A stretch of 64,000 nt of DNA from the NCBI GenBank assembly GCA_029834535.1, contig JAQMWT010000330.1, positions 372,001 through 436,000 on the forward strand, read 5' to 3'. The DNA comes from Chrysophaeum taylorii (taxonomy: Eukaryota > Sar > Pelagophyceae > Pelagomonadales > Pelagomonadaceae). The notes under the pieces are model-generated. The model did no database searches. It worked only from the letters and a program-made list of their open reading frames with translations, and had not been told where the DNA came from. Each line of letters begins with the position of its first letter. The first letter of the stretch is position 1. Of the stretch, positions 28,897 through 41,039 are shown piece by piece. The position numbers and the translations under genes were made by a program.

Positions 28897-29570
28897 GGGT
28901 AAAGTAATAAAGACTTTACTCTGAGGTCGCAACGGACAATTTTCAAAGTAAAGTCAAGAGGCCACTCTAGTGGTTATCGAGTCGAGATGATCAAGTAAAG
29001 TAAGGCGAAGTGATGCAAAATAAAGTAAGACTGCAATCATTTTCGTGTCCGCCGAATACATGGTATTCGCAAGCCGTCGTAAGCTGTCTACTCTTCCGGC
29101 GAGTCTGTGTCGCCCTCTTGTTGTCTTCTTCGGCGGAGATCGTCGTTACGTCGGCGACGTTGCCGATCTTGCCGCATTTGCCTCGGGCCCACTCCATGAA
29201 CTCACGGTTCATGCGCAAGAGGACGAGCATCTTGCATTCTTCGTCGCCAATCAGCGAGCTATCCTCGGTCAGAATAATGTTGCCGGCCGAGATGATTCGT
29301 TCGCAGAAACTCTCGGCAGGAAGCGTGCCGATGGAACCGCGCGATTATCTGGCGATCTTAGGAGGAAGCCGTACTTGGAGTCTGTCTCGGTCTTCTTGTA
29401 GAGCTTGCCCACTTCGCCAGCTCACCACATGGGTAAAGTAAAATTTTTGACTCTACGTGGAGCGAACGAGAGGGGTAAAGTAAAAGTAAAAGGCAAAGCA
29501 AAGTCAAGTCAAGTATTTTTTTTCCCTATTCTCTTTACGTGTAGAGTAAAGGTGTAAAGCTGAAAAGGGC
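28897..29570 (-). mobile_element. hAT-derived remnant
   Basis: Two AT-rich flanks full of gtaaagtaa words (28,897-29,030 and 29,425-29,560), in largely mirrored arrangement, enclose a transposase C-terminus. This suggests an internally deleted hAT copy. Exact ends and target duplication are unclear. Confidence 0.5.
28991..29420 (-). pseudogene. hAT transposase C-terminus, fragment
   Basis: The - strand reads GSIGTLPAESFCERIISAGN, followed by LRMNREFMEWARGK. It is clearly related to the C-terminus of the hAT transposase at 3,400-3,666 (LPAESFCERVISAGN). One or two frame breaks lie at its upstream edge. It contains only the dimerisation region. Confidence 0.75.
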
Positions 29571-29639
29571 TAAGGGATCGGTCAAGTTTTATCAAAAGGA
29601 TTTATCAATTCCTTTGAAGTTTAATCAGTAATTTGTTTC

Positions 29640-32600
29640 AGCGGGTTACACCCTTATCTTATATGATTCCCTGGTACTCCAATACACCGCATCTGGTCCA
29701 CAGGACCACTCCTCGCTCCTTTTCATTTTAGGGTTTTGCCTCCGAGTCCTAATCACGGCTTTCCCTCAGAATCCTTACCCTCCCTGTCTTCCTTCCGCTT
29801 TTATTTGAAGCAACGAGACAACTAGCTCGTCTGGTTCTCCTTCCGACCTTGGATAGTTCCACCCTTGCGTGCCGTAAGGTCCAGCGTCTATTGTTTATCT
29901 GGCAGTAGCTCTGTATCTTGCTACCAGTGTGAAAGCTTCTCCGGGCGTATGCCCTTGGGAGGTGAGGAGCTATTCCTGCAATAGTAGCACATGCTATGGC
30001 GGAATGGTCTAGTCACATCATAGACCGAACGCGGTCTCTATCATACCTCAGGAGAGGGTCAAACCTCTCCAGGTTATGGGCCCAGATTCGCGAAGATGTG
30101 TTAGTGTATGTTTATCCGATGCAACTTGTCACCACGCCTCGTCGCAAGTGCGAATCGACAGTGTTCTTGGTGAGTCGGTCTGTTGTACATAATAATCCAT
30201 CGACGGTGCACGCCCGCTTCGCTATGAGGTATGCGAACGAAGGGCCGTTTGCCGGACGTGCACAACTCGGATGATTACCGTAATAAATCTCTTTTCCGCG
30301 CGCTTGTACAGAGACATGCAAGCAAAGTTATTCCCTTTCCCTTTTCTTTTGGATCGTCTAGCGACGGATCGTGTGCATCCTTGTTAGTCTCATGTTGCAA
30401 TGTTTATATGGCACTGTTTAATGTTTTATCCTGTACATAGACTTCACGCTTTAGTAGCGCAAGCTCACCGCGTAATGCACATAGTCGCACATGCGAGACC
30501 CCTCTTTCTCACATGTGTTGACACCCAACTTTCTTTCGTTCCTTTTCTCTGACTGTCACATAGGTTAACTCTCATGATATTATCTTGCCCAAGCACAAGC
30601 CCATCACCACAACCGACATCATTAAGCTCGAGCAATCATTGGCCGATAAGTTAAAGGATGGCCTTCGGTTTCAAGAAAACACCACCAAGGTAAGTTTGCA
30701 ATTAGAGTTGCTACGGCGACTTTTATCTTTGCGCACGCCGATGCGCTCTTTTCATATGACTCCTGGGACGCTGTTATAAGAGCCGCCCCGGAGTACAACG
30801 CATTATTAGATATGTCCACTAACGAGTTGTTCGTTGCTTCGCAACAAGAGCTGGTTATTGCTCTGGGTCTCTCTGCTATTGATGAGCTGCCCAACCATTC
30901 CAAAGGTTGGTTCTATCTTCCTGCATATCATAATCTCCCTTCGGAGGAGAAGAAAACGCTAACCAAACTGTTTTCTTGCAACAGTTATAATCTCGCTCGC
31001 CCTGAGCTTGACCAGCAGATCAAAGACGTTATCCGAGATCTAAACGACCAGTTCCCGTGTCTTATTATCTATGACGGATCTTTAGATGACCGTGATTATA
31101 CGGGCGTCCCCAAGACTGACTGCCAGAAGCATACGGAGGCCTATTCCACCTTTCTGTTCACATTTTTCAATCTAAAGACGCTGGACAAACCGTCGTGGGC
31201 TATATGGCCAGAGCTTAAGGAACTTTGTGCTATGCCTGGTCATCCTAACAAGTGCCGTGCGATTATGGTGCTCGCGCTTTATTATTATTCGTCGGTCACG
31301 ACGACCGACGTTAGTGAGTTCAAGCAACAGTTTAACAGGATGTCGCTCAATGCATCCTGGTACGCCCACACGCTTGTTGAAAAACTACTGGCTTTCCAGA
31401 AGCAGCCTAAGCTTCTCAATATATATGAGCTAATATTCAGTTTTCTGACACTGTTTTTACTCAGAAAGCTCATGAAGAACTTTATCGCAATTATCGCAGT
31501 CCTACCGATCATGACTGGTACACTCAAGCTCTATTTGAGTGGCGCAAGAAGTATGAGACTAGGACTTCTACCAACCATGACGACGATGAAGTCGCTAGAC
31601 TAACGAGCCCCACTGACGTACGTGCTTTACTGGAATTTCTGCTTCAGGTTTATAATGACGCCAAATACTCTAGTCAGCGCCGCTTAGACAAACCCGCAGC
31701 ATAGATCCCTTATATTTCTGGTGCTACTCTCATGAAATCTCCTAAGTTTCTTCTGATGGACACTATAGAGCAGTCCCTGAACAGCATTGGCGCTATGTAG
31801 TCTCTCTTGGCTACAGTTGCCGGTAAATCTGGTTTGAATGCTCGCAAGTTGCGCAATGCCAAAGATACGGCTTCCCCTATCTCGCCTCGGGACACGAGTT
31901 ACTTTCGGCCGCCAAGCAACTACAACACTGGCACTAGCCATGACCGTCCTTTGTATCCTCGGTCCGGTGATCGCAGTTCCCGGTCAATTATATTATCAAA
32001 CTGAACGCTTGAAACACCCATTTCGCAAGCTTCAGGACGCCAATCCTACTCCTAACACAAAAGTTGAAAACGTCCAGGAGGAGATGAAAACGCTTCTCGA
32101 CACCCTGTTGACCACAGCCTCTTATGCTTCTACTAAGACACTTGACAACGATGAAGCTGCCATGGTTCATGATCAAATGTCGTATGTTGATACCTTGGAT
32201 GACGCAGCCGAGAATTATATTACTCGATCTCCAGATTCATCCCCAGCCACTACTGTTCCAACAGCTTCCCCAGTGATGCGGTGCAGCGGGGGACAACTGA
32301 TGATGTGATTCAGTACTCAAGACTCTATTGATATGCAGCGATGACGCACTGGATATAAGCGACCGAAGATTCTCTTGCAGCAATAGGCGCTAAGACCGCC
32401 CAACCTGTTATGCGTCGTGATCACTCAGCTGCAGCACAGCCCACCACTACGGATGATAAAGGTGAGGAAGAAGAAGACGGTGATGACGATACGTCTCCAC
32501 CTAAAGCTGATTCTGGCTTGGATGCTGGCATGACTATGATTATCTCACCATCCGAACACGCCCAGATCTTCTTCACTAAATATATTTTTGACAAGTCCGT

Positions 32601-33000
32601 GAGTCACGTATATGCCTTGATACTTCAACTGTATAATGAGTACGAGATTCCTCATCTCTGCGCGCCTGGTTACGCTGACAGCTGTGCCTCTCATCATGTT
32701 CCAGCGAAACGCTTATTCGTATCGTATAGTCCAGCTGCCCTCGTCTGTATCACCTACGATTCGGACAGCTACCTTTCATCACGAGATCACTCATGCTATG
32801 GTCACCCGTGTGGTAATTCCTTGTCTCCCAAAGCACCCGCATATTGGTTATGTTAAGCTGGATGTTGCGCTCTACCTGCCAAAACGTAACGAGACCTTGA
32901 ATCCCGACCTACATATTATCAGTCTTCCGCAATGGACTGAAGACAAGCTTGCTTTGGCTGAGCGAAGAGAGCTTCCAGGGGGGCGAGGACTACGAGATAC
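29640..33000 (+). other. Left part of a lower-GC element of unknown type
   Basis: Composition is clearly less GC-rich than the host genes, and most frames run on +. The longest, 30,812-31,603 (263 codons), begins MSTNELFVASQQELVIALG and contains KGWFYLPAYHNLPSEEKK and CRAIMVLALYYYSS. It is followed by weaker frames at 31,838-32,308 and 32,410-32,860, the latter with an acidic linker. I recognise no polymerase, integrase, protease or capsid signature, so neither virus nor transposon is proven. It seems to continue at 59,000 beyond the gypsy nest. Its left end (29,868-30,075) is repeated at 13.6 kb. It is treated as a fossil of unknown kind, broken in many places. Confidence 0.4.
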
Positions 33001-33100
33001 TTGGCGGGGGTGTCGCGACCCCCCAGCGCTAAAGTTACGTGCTGGGTGGAGGTCTGCGACCCCTAAGCGCTAAAATTTCAAGCTGGGCGGGGTGGGGTTC
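33000..33100. repeat. GGGGTCGCGACCCCC-AGCGCTAAA module
   Basis: Two copies here of a palindromic G/C block followed by agcgctaaa and a cgtgctggg-like word. Relatives stand at 33,625-33,710, 34,270-34,380 and 58,835-58,945, so they mark the edges of the inverted repeat and of the split element. Confidence 0.6.
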
Positions 33101-33153
33101 CTGGCAGCGCACACGCACACTAGGAGCGCGCACCTACGCCCACGCGCCAGTCT

Positions 33154-33627
33154 CTAGCCCTCGCTAGTCGCGAGGAGGTCGCAAACGCGAGAGTAAACCT
33201 TCCTTGCTTGCCAGGCGATCTTCAGAGCCACCATTCTACGGACCGCCGCTAACTGGGGCTCGGCGGCTCTGTCGGGGGGAGCGCCTCTGAGAGCCTTGCG
33301 CTTTTCTCGGGCACGGGCTTTAAAGGCTCGGAACAGAGGGCGCGCCGCTGCAGAGAGATCACTGTGCCGTAGCCAAACGCGCGACTCCGAGCCGTAGTAC
33401 TTGACGAGGTACTGAATGCGACCAGTTTTCGGCTCGGACCGCCAACTTTCTTCAGTTTCCGGGATGCGACGATCTGCCGCAATGCATGAGGGGCTTGCCC
33501 AGGGTCCAAGCGGGACTTCGGTGAGCTCTGAGCACCCGAGGTGCACCCGTGGGGCCCCCTCGGGCTTGGCGACAGCCGCATCCGGGGGGGGGCGCGCGAG
33601 AACACGACGAGAACCCACCCCCAGCAC
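33154..33627 (-). other. Chromodomain-like fragment, left arm of an inverted repeat
   Basis: The - strand frame contains RIQYLVKYYGSESRVWLRH, a pattern like the chromodomain core (YLVKW.G...W.....L). It is followed by a basic helix-rich stretch (RAREKRKALRGAPP). The same protein pattern recurs in opposite orientation at 33,990-34,270. It may derive from a chromodomain-bearing integrase or from a host chromodomain gene. Fragment only. Confidence 0.5.
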
Positions 33628-33989
33628 GAAAGCTTGGCGCTAGGGGGTCAGTGTCCCCTCCACTAGGCCATTCCTATAGCGCTGGGGGATCGGTGACCCC
33701 CCCTAGGACGACGAGCACTGCAGCACCTGAGTGGCTCTACAAGGTAGGCTACAGTTTTGGCAGGGGCATTGGGTTTCGAGGGGGTGTTTGGCGACGCTGA
33801 ATGGGTCGCAAGGAATGTGGCGGCCTCAAGGTAGAATGCGGCGTTTGCGAGGTCCATGAGGTAGTCGCGGAGGTTCTCCTCGGGAGCGGGGCTCTCATCC
33901 TCCTCCTCCTCGAGGGCGTGCTCGTCGAGAGAGTTTGGCTCGTTGGCCTCGCCATGTTCACCGGGGGCGGTTCGTTGTCGACATCATCG

Positions 33990-34270
33990 CTGTCTTGAGG
34001 ACAGAACGCGTACAATACCTCGACAAGTTTTGCTGCTCGGAGTCGCGCGTATGGCTAAGGCACGGTGATTTTCCTGCAGCCGCGCTCCCTCTGGTCCGAT
34101 TCTCAGACGCCTATGCCCGCGAAGAGCGTGAAGCTACCAGAGGCGCTCCCTCAGGGACGAGTCGCTGGCACCCAGTCCGTGGCCGTCCGTAGGTCCATAG
34201 CTCTGCTGGCCACCTTGGAGCTCGGCAAGCATTCAAGGCCTCTTCTAGCGTACGCACGCGGCGGTCAGAC
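33990..34270 (+). other. Chromodomain-like fragment, right arm of the inverted repeat
   Basis: RVQYLDKFCCSESRVWLRHG and then AREEREATRGAPSG mirror the left arm at about 75% DNA identity by eye. The two arms with ~360 bp between them would form a large foldback. Confidence 0.5.
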
Positions 34271-34473
34271 ACCCCTCTAGCACGAAACTTTCGTGCTGGG
34301 AGGTCGCAGACTCCCCCCGGGCGCAAAACTTTGGCGCTGGGGGGTGGCGCCACCCCCGCCCAGCAAAACGCTGCTCTCGCGCCCCCCCCTCGGATGCGGC
34401 TGTCGCCAAGCTTCGTGGTTACCGTCGCACGCCAAAATCCTCCCTCCAGCCCCAAATGCCCTGCTGATAATGG

Positions 34474-34788
34474 TGTGGCGTAAGGAGAATTTTAGGGGCT
34501 ACCTGGCGTGCCTTCGAATCCTGGCTCGCCGCTCGCGTCCGTGCCCTTGGTGGAGTCACTGGACGAGGATGGCCGTTCTCCCGCCACACAACCACAAACA
34601 ACTTCCGTGCCTGGTCCTCACAACTTGAGGATCGGCTGTTGCTTTATGATTAAGAACACTTGAATCACAGAAATCAGGGAAGATGATGTCATAGAGAAAA
34701 CTGACATCATCAGAACGGAGTAGGGTGCCCCTGATAAGGGGGGGGGCTAGAAGAGGGTAAGCCTTAGGAGGCGGGAGTTGCCGCCACA
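34474..34788 (-). repeat. 3' LTR of inner gypsy element
   Basis: 315 bp, TGTGGCG...CCGCCACA. Next to it on the internal side lies a purine-rich accaggggagtcc, a polypurine-tract candidate, also present beside the third element's LTR at 53,040. Confidence 0.93.
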
Positions 34789-34829
34789 GGACTCCCCTGG
34801 TAAGAATTCGAGCTGCCCCAGCGAGGTGC

Positions 34830-36260
34830 TAGCGCGAGGAGCGCGGCTTCGCCTTACGAGCATCTCGTGAACGAATCTTCTGGTAAACGCGGGTGATGAC
34901 CGGTTCAGGAACTCGGCCACTGCGTAAAGTAAACTTGGGGATCAACACATCAATCTCGTGCGGAGCGAAATCCGTGACACAAGGAGTTGTGTTGGAGGAA
35001 ATTCTGGACTTGTCGGTGAAACTTCGACCTTCAACGTCCTTGAACTCGGGCTTGAGCTTGCGGTGCGAAAGGTGAGAGGTCGGCTTGAAATAAGCGACAT
35101 CATCGTTCGGACCCAAATCGGAATAGAAATGTAGAGCAACACGATCATTTTGGTAATCGTAAGGCTCGTAAACTTCAGCAACATAAATCTTCTTGCGCCA
35201 ATCAGAGCGCTTCCGGTCAGGAATCCGGAAAACAACAAACTTACCGTGCTGATAATCATCACGGAAGGTTTCTTCGGGTTTGCGGATGGTTTGATCAACG
35301 ATCGGAGGTACCATCACAGGCGTGATCTGACTAACATGAACACGTCGTTCTTCGGGCGGAGAGTCGAGAGACTCAATCCTATAGGTGACCGGGAAAAGGC
35401 GTTCCTTGATAATAAACGGTCCTCGCCATTCCGGTCGAAGTTTGTTCTGAAGGAAAGGAATGTAGAGCAAAACGTGCGATCCTTCCTTGTATTCAACATC
35501 AACATGATCGGCATTGTAGGCCAATCGTTGTTTCTTCAAAGCTTTATCACGAGCCTCGCGGACGATCTTCGTATAATACTTCAATCGTTCACGAGTTTCG
35601 GCGACTGCATCAGAGCGAGTCTTCGGCAACAATCGCGTATCAAAGTCCATAAGCGTGTAGTCAGTCGGCAGCATCGGCTGACGGTTCAGGCGCAGCATAA
35701 AGGGAGAAATCTGCGTGCCTGGAATAAACTTGCGGTTGTAACAAAACGCAATATAATGAGCAAAGTCGGGCCAATCCGTGATGTTCCGGCCCTGAAGGCA
35801 AGCACGGAGGAAGGCCTTGACAAATCGGGTTTACGCTCAGCCGGGTTCGACTGGGCATGATAAGGAATCGTAGTTTGGTATCGTGTGTTGAAGAGATGGC
35901 AAAACTCGCGCATCAACTTGTTCACGAACTCTTTACCGTTGTCGGTACGAATCATCTGGGGCAAGTAGCCCTTGAGGAGGATGTTAATGACAAAGACTCG
36001 AGGACAGACTCAGCAGTCTTATCGTTCAAAACATCCAGAATCAAGAAATGCGAGAGCGGATCAAAAATTACTAGAAGATACGTCTCGGGACCAGCGCTGG
36101 GCAAGGGTCCAAATAAATCCATGCAAAGAACAGCACCATCACCATCGTAGACGGGCTGCTGCAAGAGTCCAGCTCGTTTCGGCTCAGGCGTACGAGCTTT
36201 CTGGCAAACTAAACATTCAGCAATGAAGACTCCAACTTCGTTCGACATGTGGGCCACCAA
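34830..36260 (-). mobile_element. Inner gypsy: integrase core and C-terminal region
   Basis: The integrase core shows MDLFGPLPSAGPETYLLVIFD and IRTDNGKEFVNKLMREF, the Asp sites and spacing of the D-D-E retroviral-type integrase, then TIPYHAQSNPAE. The C-terminal part has KLRPEWRGPFIIKERL, the GPY/F-type module of Ty3/gypsy integrases. A long tail follows with a repeated pattern (RKLKPEFKDVEGRSFTDKS) also kept in the other two elements. Confidence 0.9.
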
Positions 36261-38440
36261 AATCGTTCTTGGATAGCCTGGACGGTACTGTGACGTCCCA
36301 TATGACCACCGTTAACCGGAGTGTCATGGTAGAGTCGAATAATGCGCTTGCGCAACGTAGCAGGTGCAACAATCATCGGGTGCAAATCAGCAGAAATGCG
36401 GTAAAGAACGTCTTTAACGACTTCGAATCGTTCGTTCGCTCGGGAACGTCGCGGCGTCTGACCTTGGGCCATTCGGTAGCGAATATCCTCGCAAGTAGCA
36501 TCAGATTCTTGCTCACGTGCGATCTCAGCGAGCGTCATATTATCGGGTATCTTATCGATATAATCTTTGTAAGCGGCTGCGTCCTTGAAGATCTGTGGCT
36601 CATCGCGCGCACGGTTCTTCCGACGTTGTCTCGTAGCGTGAGACGTAGCCAATTTCATCGGATCCTTTTCAGGATCTTCTTCCTCGTCTTCCGGCAGTTC
36701 GGTCGTAACAAACGACATTATGAAGTGGCAGCCGGATGCGGGAATTCCTTGGTCATCGACAGGTCGGGGAAGCTCTTGGAACACCAAATAAGCGTGGTTC
36801 AAAGGTTCTCCAAACTCGTCAGTCTCGATGACATGATCTATCGGATTGCGGGAGAGACAGTCAGGGATACTCATTCCCGGCGACTTTCCCGGCTTGTAAC
36901 CAAGTTCAGGGTCAAAGTTGGCGAGGCGCATCGCCCAACGAGCAAGCTGCCCAGACGAGTGCGTCGCCTTACGTAAAAACGTCAAATTTCGGTGATCGGT
37001 CTCCAAAACAGTCCGGTGCCCTTCGATGTAGGCTCGAAAGTGCTCTAGAGAAAGTATAACTGCCAGCAGCTCTAGCCGACGGGGCTCATAATTGCGCATC
37101 TCCTTCGGCACAGCTCGGCTCCAATATTCAATCACTCGTTCTTCTCGAGTCACTCTTCCGGCATCGTCCTTGACTTCGACAATCGGAAAGAGATACGCTC
37201 CAAGTCCATCCTTGGAAGCACCGGATCGGATCTGAAAAGGCAGATCATAATCGGGGTGATAGACTCCTCGGGAATCTACCAAAGCTTCAATTATCGTATC
37301 CCAAGCTATCTGATACTCGGGCGTCCACTCGAACTTTACACCTTCGAGGCATAATCGTCTCAGCGGTTCCACGATCTTCGAGTAGCCCTTCACATATCGC
37401 CGGCAATAATTACTCATGCCGATGAAAGAGCGTATCTGGGTCTTCGGGGAAGTATTCGGTAAAGTACCTGGAATCGGCATCTTCTGCAGTGCTTCCAGCG
37501 TCTTCGGACTCGGCTTCAAGCCTTCTGGGGTCGATATGTGTCCCATAAATTCTATATCATCCTTGAGAAGGTGGAACTTCGCGGTTCGACCGCTGTACCC
37601 TCTCTGTGCCAAATGACACATCACTTCGATCAAAACTTGTAAATGTCGATGAAGATCGTCGGATCCCATCATAATATCGTCAACAAACGCAACCAAGTCT
37701 CGATACATCCATTTCGAAAGGTCGCTCGCCATTTGCTTGCAGAAAAGAGCTCCGGCCGTCTTCACACCTAGAGGTAATCGCAAGAAACTATGAGCGCCAA
37801 GTGGGCTAACCATCGTGACAGCGTCTTGCGCTGCCGGATCCAGACGAAGGTTGTGGTATCCCCATCTAATATCAATGCATGTCCGCCATCGTCGCATAGC
37901 GAGAAAAGCTAAAGCATCATCTTGTCGAATGTTCGGCCAACTGTCATTGACCAATTGATCGTTGAGCTGACGTAAGTCAACTGCAGCACGGAACGCGTTT
38001 GACGTTCCAATCTCAGCTCCTTTCTTCGGAAGCATCAACACAGGAAAGCCCCAAGGTGAGTTGGCCGGACGAATGACTCCATCCCGGCACCACTCGCTGA
38101 TCTGCTTGCGGAGACAATCGAGCTTCGCAGGCGTCAATCGGTAGGGCGTCATCTTAATCGGTCGCGGATTCGCGTCTTTGAATCGTAGAGACACAGGAGG
38201 CGAGTCCACAGGTCTCATAATCGGGTCGAAAAAGGCCCAAGAATATTGCACACAGTGACGGAGCATCAGTTTCGCCTCGTCATCTAAGTGCGGATTGTCA
38301 GGAATTCCCAGCTCCTGAACAACCTTGTCAACTTCTTCCTTCGTAGGAATTTGAACTTTCATGGCTTCGTTATCCTTGACATGCTCGGGAGTTTGCGGCA
38401 GCGGTGCACCCTCAGCATCGCGCGGCGCATCTTTCCATGG
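36210..38440 (-). mobile_element. Inner gypsy: reverse transcriptase, RNase H, integrase zinc region
   Basis: RT motifs: RPIKMTPYRLTPAK, PWGFPVLMLPKKG, CIDIRWGYHNLRLDP, LPLGVKTAGALFCKQM and catalytic VAFVDDIMMGSDDL. RNase H: QIRSGASKDGLGAYLF and TDHRNLTFLRKATHSSGQLARW. The integrase zinc-binding HHCC region starts with YHDTPVNGGHMGRHSTVQ. The relation to Ty3/gypsy (Metaviridae-like) is clear. Confidence 0.95.
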
Positions 38441-38499
38441 CACATCGAACTTTTCTCATATTTTAGTCTCACTTCCGGGTGGCTTTTGTTGATCCTCTC

Positions 38500-39880
38500 G
38501 CCTTTGACACGAACACTCGGCTCGCTCTTAATCTTCGGTTCCCGATCTCGCTCAGGATCTGGCGGAACATCCAAATTTGGTTGTCGGGGGGGGGCAGCAA
38601 AAGAAGCATGAGACGTCCCCGGCTCATCTGTTGCAGGCGGAATCAACGGTACCTCTGGAGGTTTCCATTTGGTGCGATCTTGGAGATCATCAGTCGACAC
38701 CCATCTTACGACACGTGTGCGCGTGTTTAACAGCGGAGCTTGTACGTGACGAAGGGTGGTTTCGTCAATTTGCAAATAATAATCAAACGGTCGGTCTGCA
38801 GGACTCAACGCGGACGGCAAGGCTTCGCCGCTCAGGTGAAAATCCTTGGTCACAGAGTTGTGCAGATCGAGTAAAAATAATGTCATCGTGTCTGGTGGCA
38901 CGACGGACGCCAAGTGTTTCAACGAGGTCGTCCTGGAGAAGCCGGCCCAATCGAAATCAAGGGGCATCGTCAGCAACTCCGAAGTCATTTTCAGCTTCAG
39001 AGATCTGTGATCGGAACGGTGCGGTCCTACGCGAAGCGGGACACGCGTAACGGTATAAGCTGCGTCTGTCGCGGCTCGTGATGATCCTGAATTGTTCATC
39101 TGAAGTAAATGTCGTTCGTCAGCGTAGCCAAGCGCAGCGGCGAACTCTTGCTGCATATTCTTGCAAGTCTTTGGAACTGCGCGCAAATGGAGCGGATGGC
39201 TGGAAACCAACAATCGCACGCGACAGCTCATCAAACTGGGCGTTATGTCGTAAAAATTGACGACGTACACGTAAGGGTGCAAACGTGCAACGTAAGAAAT
39301 AATCGAGGCCTCCTGCTCTATCAACCACATGAAGAAACCAGCCATCTTGCATAATTTCATCGTCCAGTGGGTAGCGGTGACTCCCTTCCCAACATCTCTG
39401 GAAGTCAAGTTGCACAGAGCGGAGTGTACGCAGGGTGGCGACGCGATACACATCGACGACGACCATTCCGCGTTGGGTAAATAAGATTCAATCAACCGTA
39501 AGGTTGTAACATAGCGACCACACAGTGTGTGCTGCACCACAGGAATGTTTGGAAAATTCTTATGGTGGATCTGGTTGGCGGTGTCCGACGCATCGAGTGC
39601 TAGCACGACTCGAAACGACGTCCCACACATTTCGTTGGCTCGTTGGAGACCTAAAGTACTGCCTCCGGCTCCACTGAACAGCATCACCACCTTGCGATAA
39701 GTGATTGGAAGCCATTGAACCTTTTCGTATCGGCGGCGGATCTCCGCTTCGGTGATCTCGCGGCACTTCTTTTCATCTTCTTCCGACCTTCGAGCGAAAT
39801 CGTCGTTGCCTTCGGGTCGTTCGAGGGTGGACTTGTCCGCCATAGCGGTCGTAGCGTCCTTCTGCGCCGTGCTCAGCAAC
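38500..39880 (-). mobile_element. Inner gypsy: cytosine-C5 DNA methyltransferase domain
   Basis: Lies between protease and RT. Motif I (AdoMet binding) VVMLFSGAGGSTLGLQRA at ~39,690-39,635; motif IV with the catalytic Cys, CIASPPCVHSALC, at ~39,450-39,410; a motif VI-like WLIEQEASI; motif VIII MSCRVRLLVSS at ~39,225; and motifs IX-X in LKMTSELLTMPLDFDWAGF, then KHLASVVPPDT, at ~38,990-38,890. This order and spacing is that of DNMT/Dcm-type 5mC methyltransferases. The target-recognition stretch is short. The same domain is present in the outer element. Established: C5-methyltransferases have been reported in retrotransposons of dinoflagellates and of the green alga Klebsormidium. Inference: the domain helped the element methylate its own copies or interact with host silencing. 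Confidence 0.88.
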
Positions 39881-39889
39881 ATCGGCGGG

Positions 39890-41005
39890 GGAGACGTCGC
39901 AATGCGTCAAATGACTAGCGACGGAAACGGTGAAAGAAAGGTTCCCCTTGTCGTATCCTTCTTCACATTCTTTCGTAAGTTCGTTGATCGTAGAGACGTT
40001 CAACTCATCTTCGTACCTAACGATATCGCCAATCGCAAGGACTTCGCCTTGAGTGACGACCGTCGGCACTTCTTCCGCGGCAGTAACCGCAACCCGAGCA
40101 GCGGACCGGTCGTGCTCTTCGCAAGAAGAACACATTCCTTCGACAACTCCCAACTGCTCGTTCTCAGCAAACGTAGCGACGAAAACCTGTCCCATTTCCA
40201 TAGGTTTCGACAAAATAACCGGTAGATTGTAAGTTCGACCGGGCTCGATTTGAAGCGTGCGCGCATCGTATGCCACTACTTCTCGCGCGCCTTCTCCCGG
40301 AGCTGGGGAGAGTTTGTTCGTAGCATGTCCCCGCGTAGCCAAGGCTACCGTACGTTCCGGCGGCGGGCTTCGGAGATCTTTAATCGTGCTCAAACGAGCG
40401 TAAACTCGAGTCTTGACCAGGTCGAGACTCTTCCGAAAGGCATCGTGTTGATGATTGTAAATCGGTACGGTTATCGGATCTCGATCGTAAATAGATCGAA
40501 AGCTCACGATGGGCGCATCGACTCGTTCATCCTTAACTTGAATCTTCTTGCGCCCGTAGACGACTTGGGTTCGATAAAAACAGATCCGATCGTAGGGGTA
40601 GTCCACGACGGCTCCTAAAACTCGTATATCGCGCCCTCCCAACAGGAACAGATAGTTCGTATCGGCCACAATAGCGACAATGGGGGCGGCGATGTTGTCG
40701 GCGAGGGCGACCCGAATCGCGATCCAACGAAAGATCGTCGTCGTATTCAACCCTGATCCGTACAGCTTGCGCTTAATCGGAAGTTCGCCTTCATCGAAAA
40801 TCAACTGATCTTTGGCCAACTTTCTGACCATTTCTCGGCAAATATAAGAAACATCTGCCATTCCATCGACACCGATGGTCGTCGAGAATTTCGGTCCGTC
40901 ACGATTCCTGTAGATGTGACAGGCCATAAACGTAAGAGTACCCGTATCTAAACAACTGAGGGTAACCAAATCATCTTCGATCGTCTTGCCCTCTCGCGGC
41001 GTCAA
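39890..41005 (-). mobile_element. Inner gypsy: aspartic-protease-like region
   Basis: A segment with VDGMADVSYICREMVRKL, then YLFLLGGRDIRVLGAVVDYP and RICFYR, follows the retropepsin order (active-site strand, then an I-L-G-x-D-x-L-type strand). Assigned from order and the parallel region in the outer element. Confidence 0.6.
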
Positions 41006-41039
41006 CGAAGTGTGAGCACATCGGGCTCTGACTCGCTCA

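Noticed and set aside
34505-34530. B-box-like ttcgaatcctgg in the gypsy LTR
   Set aside because: Part of both LTR copies with no tRNA fold around it.
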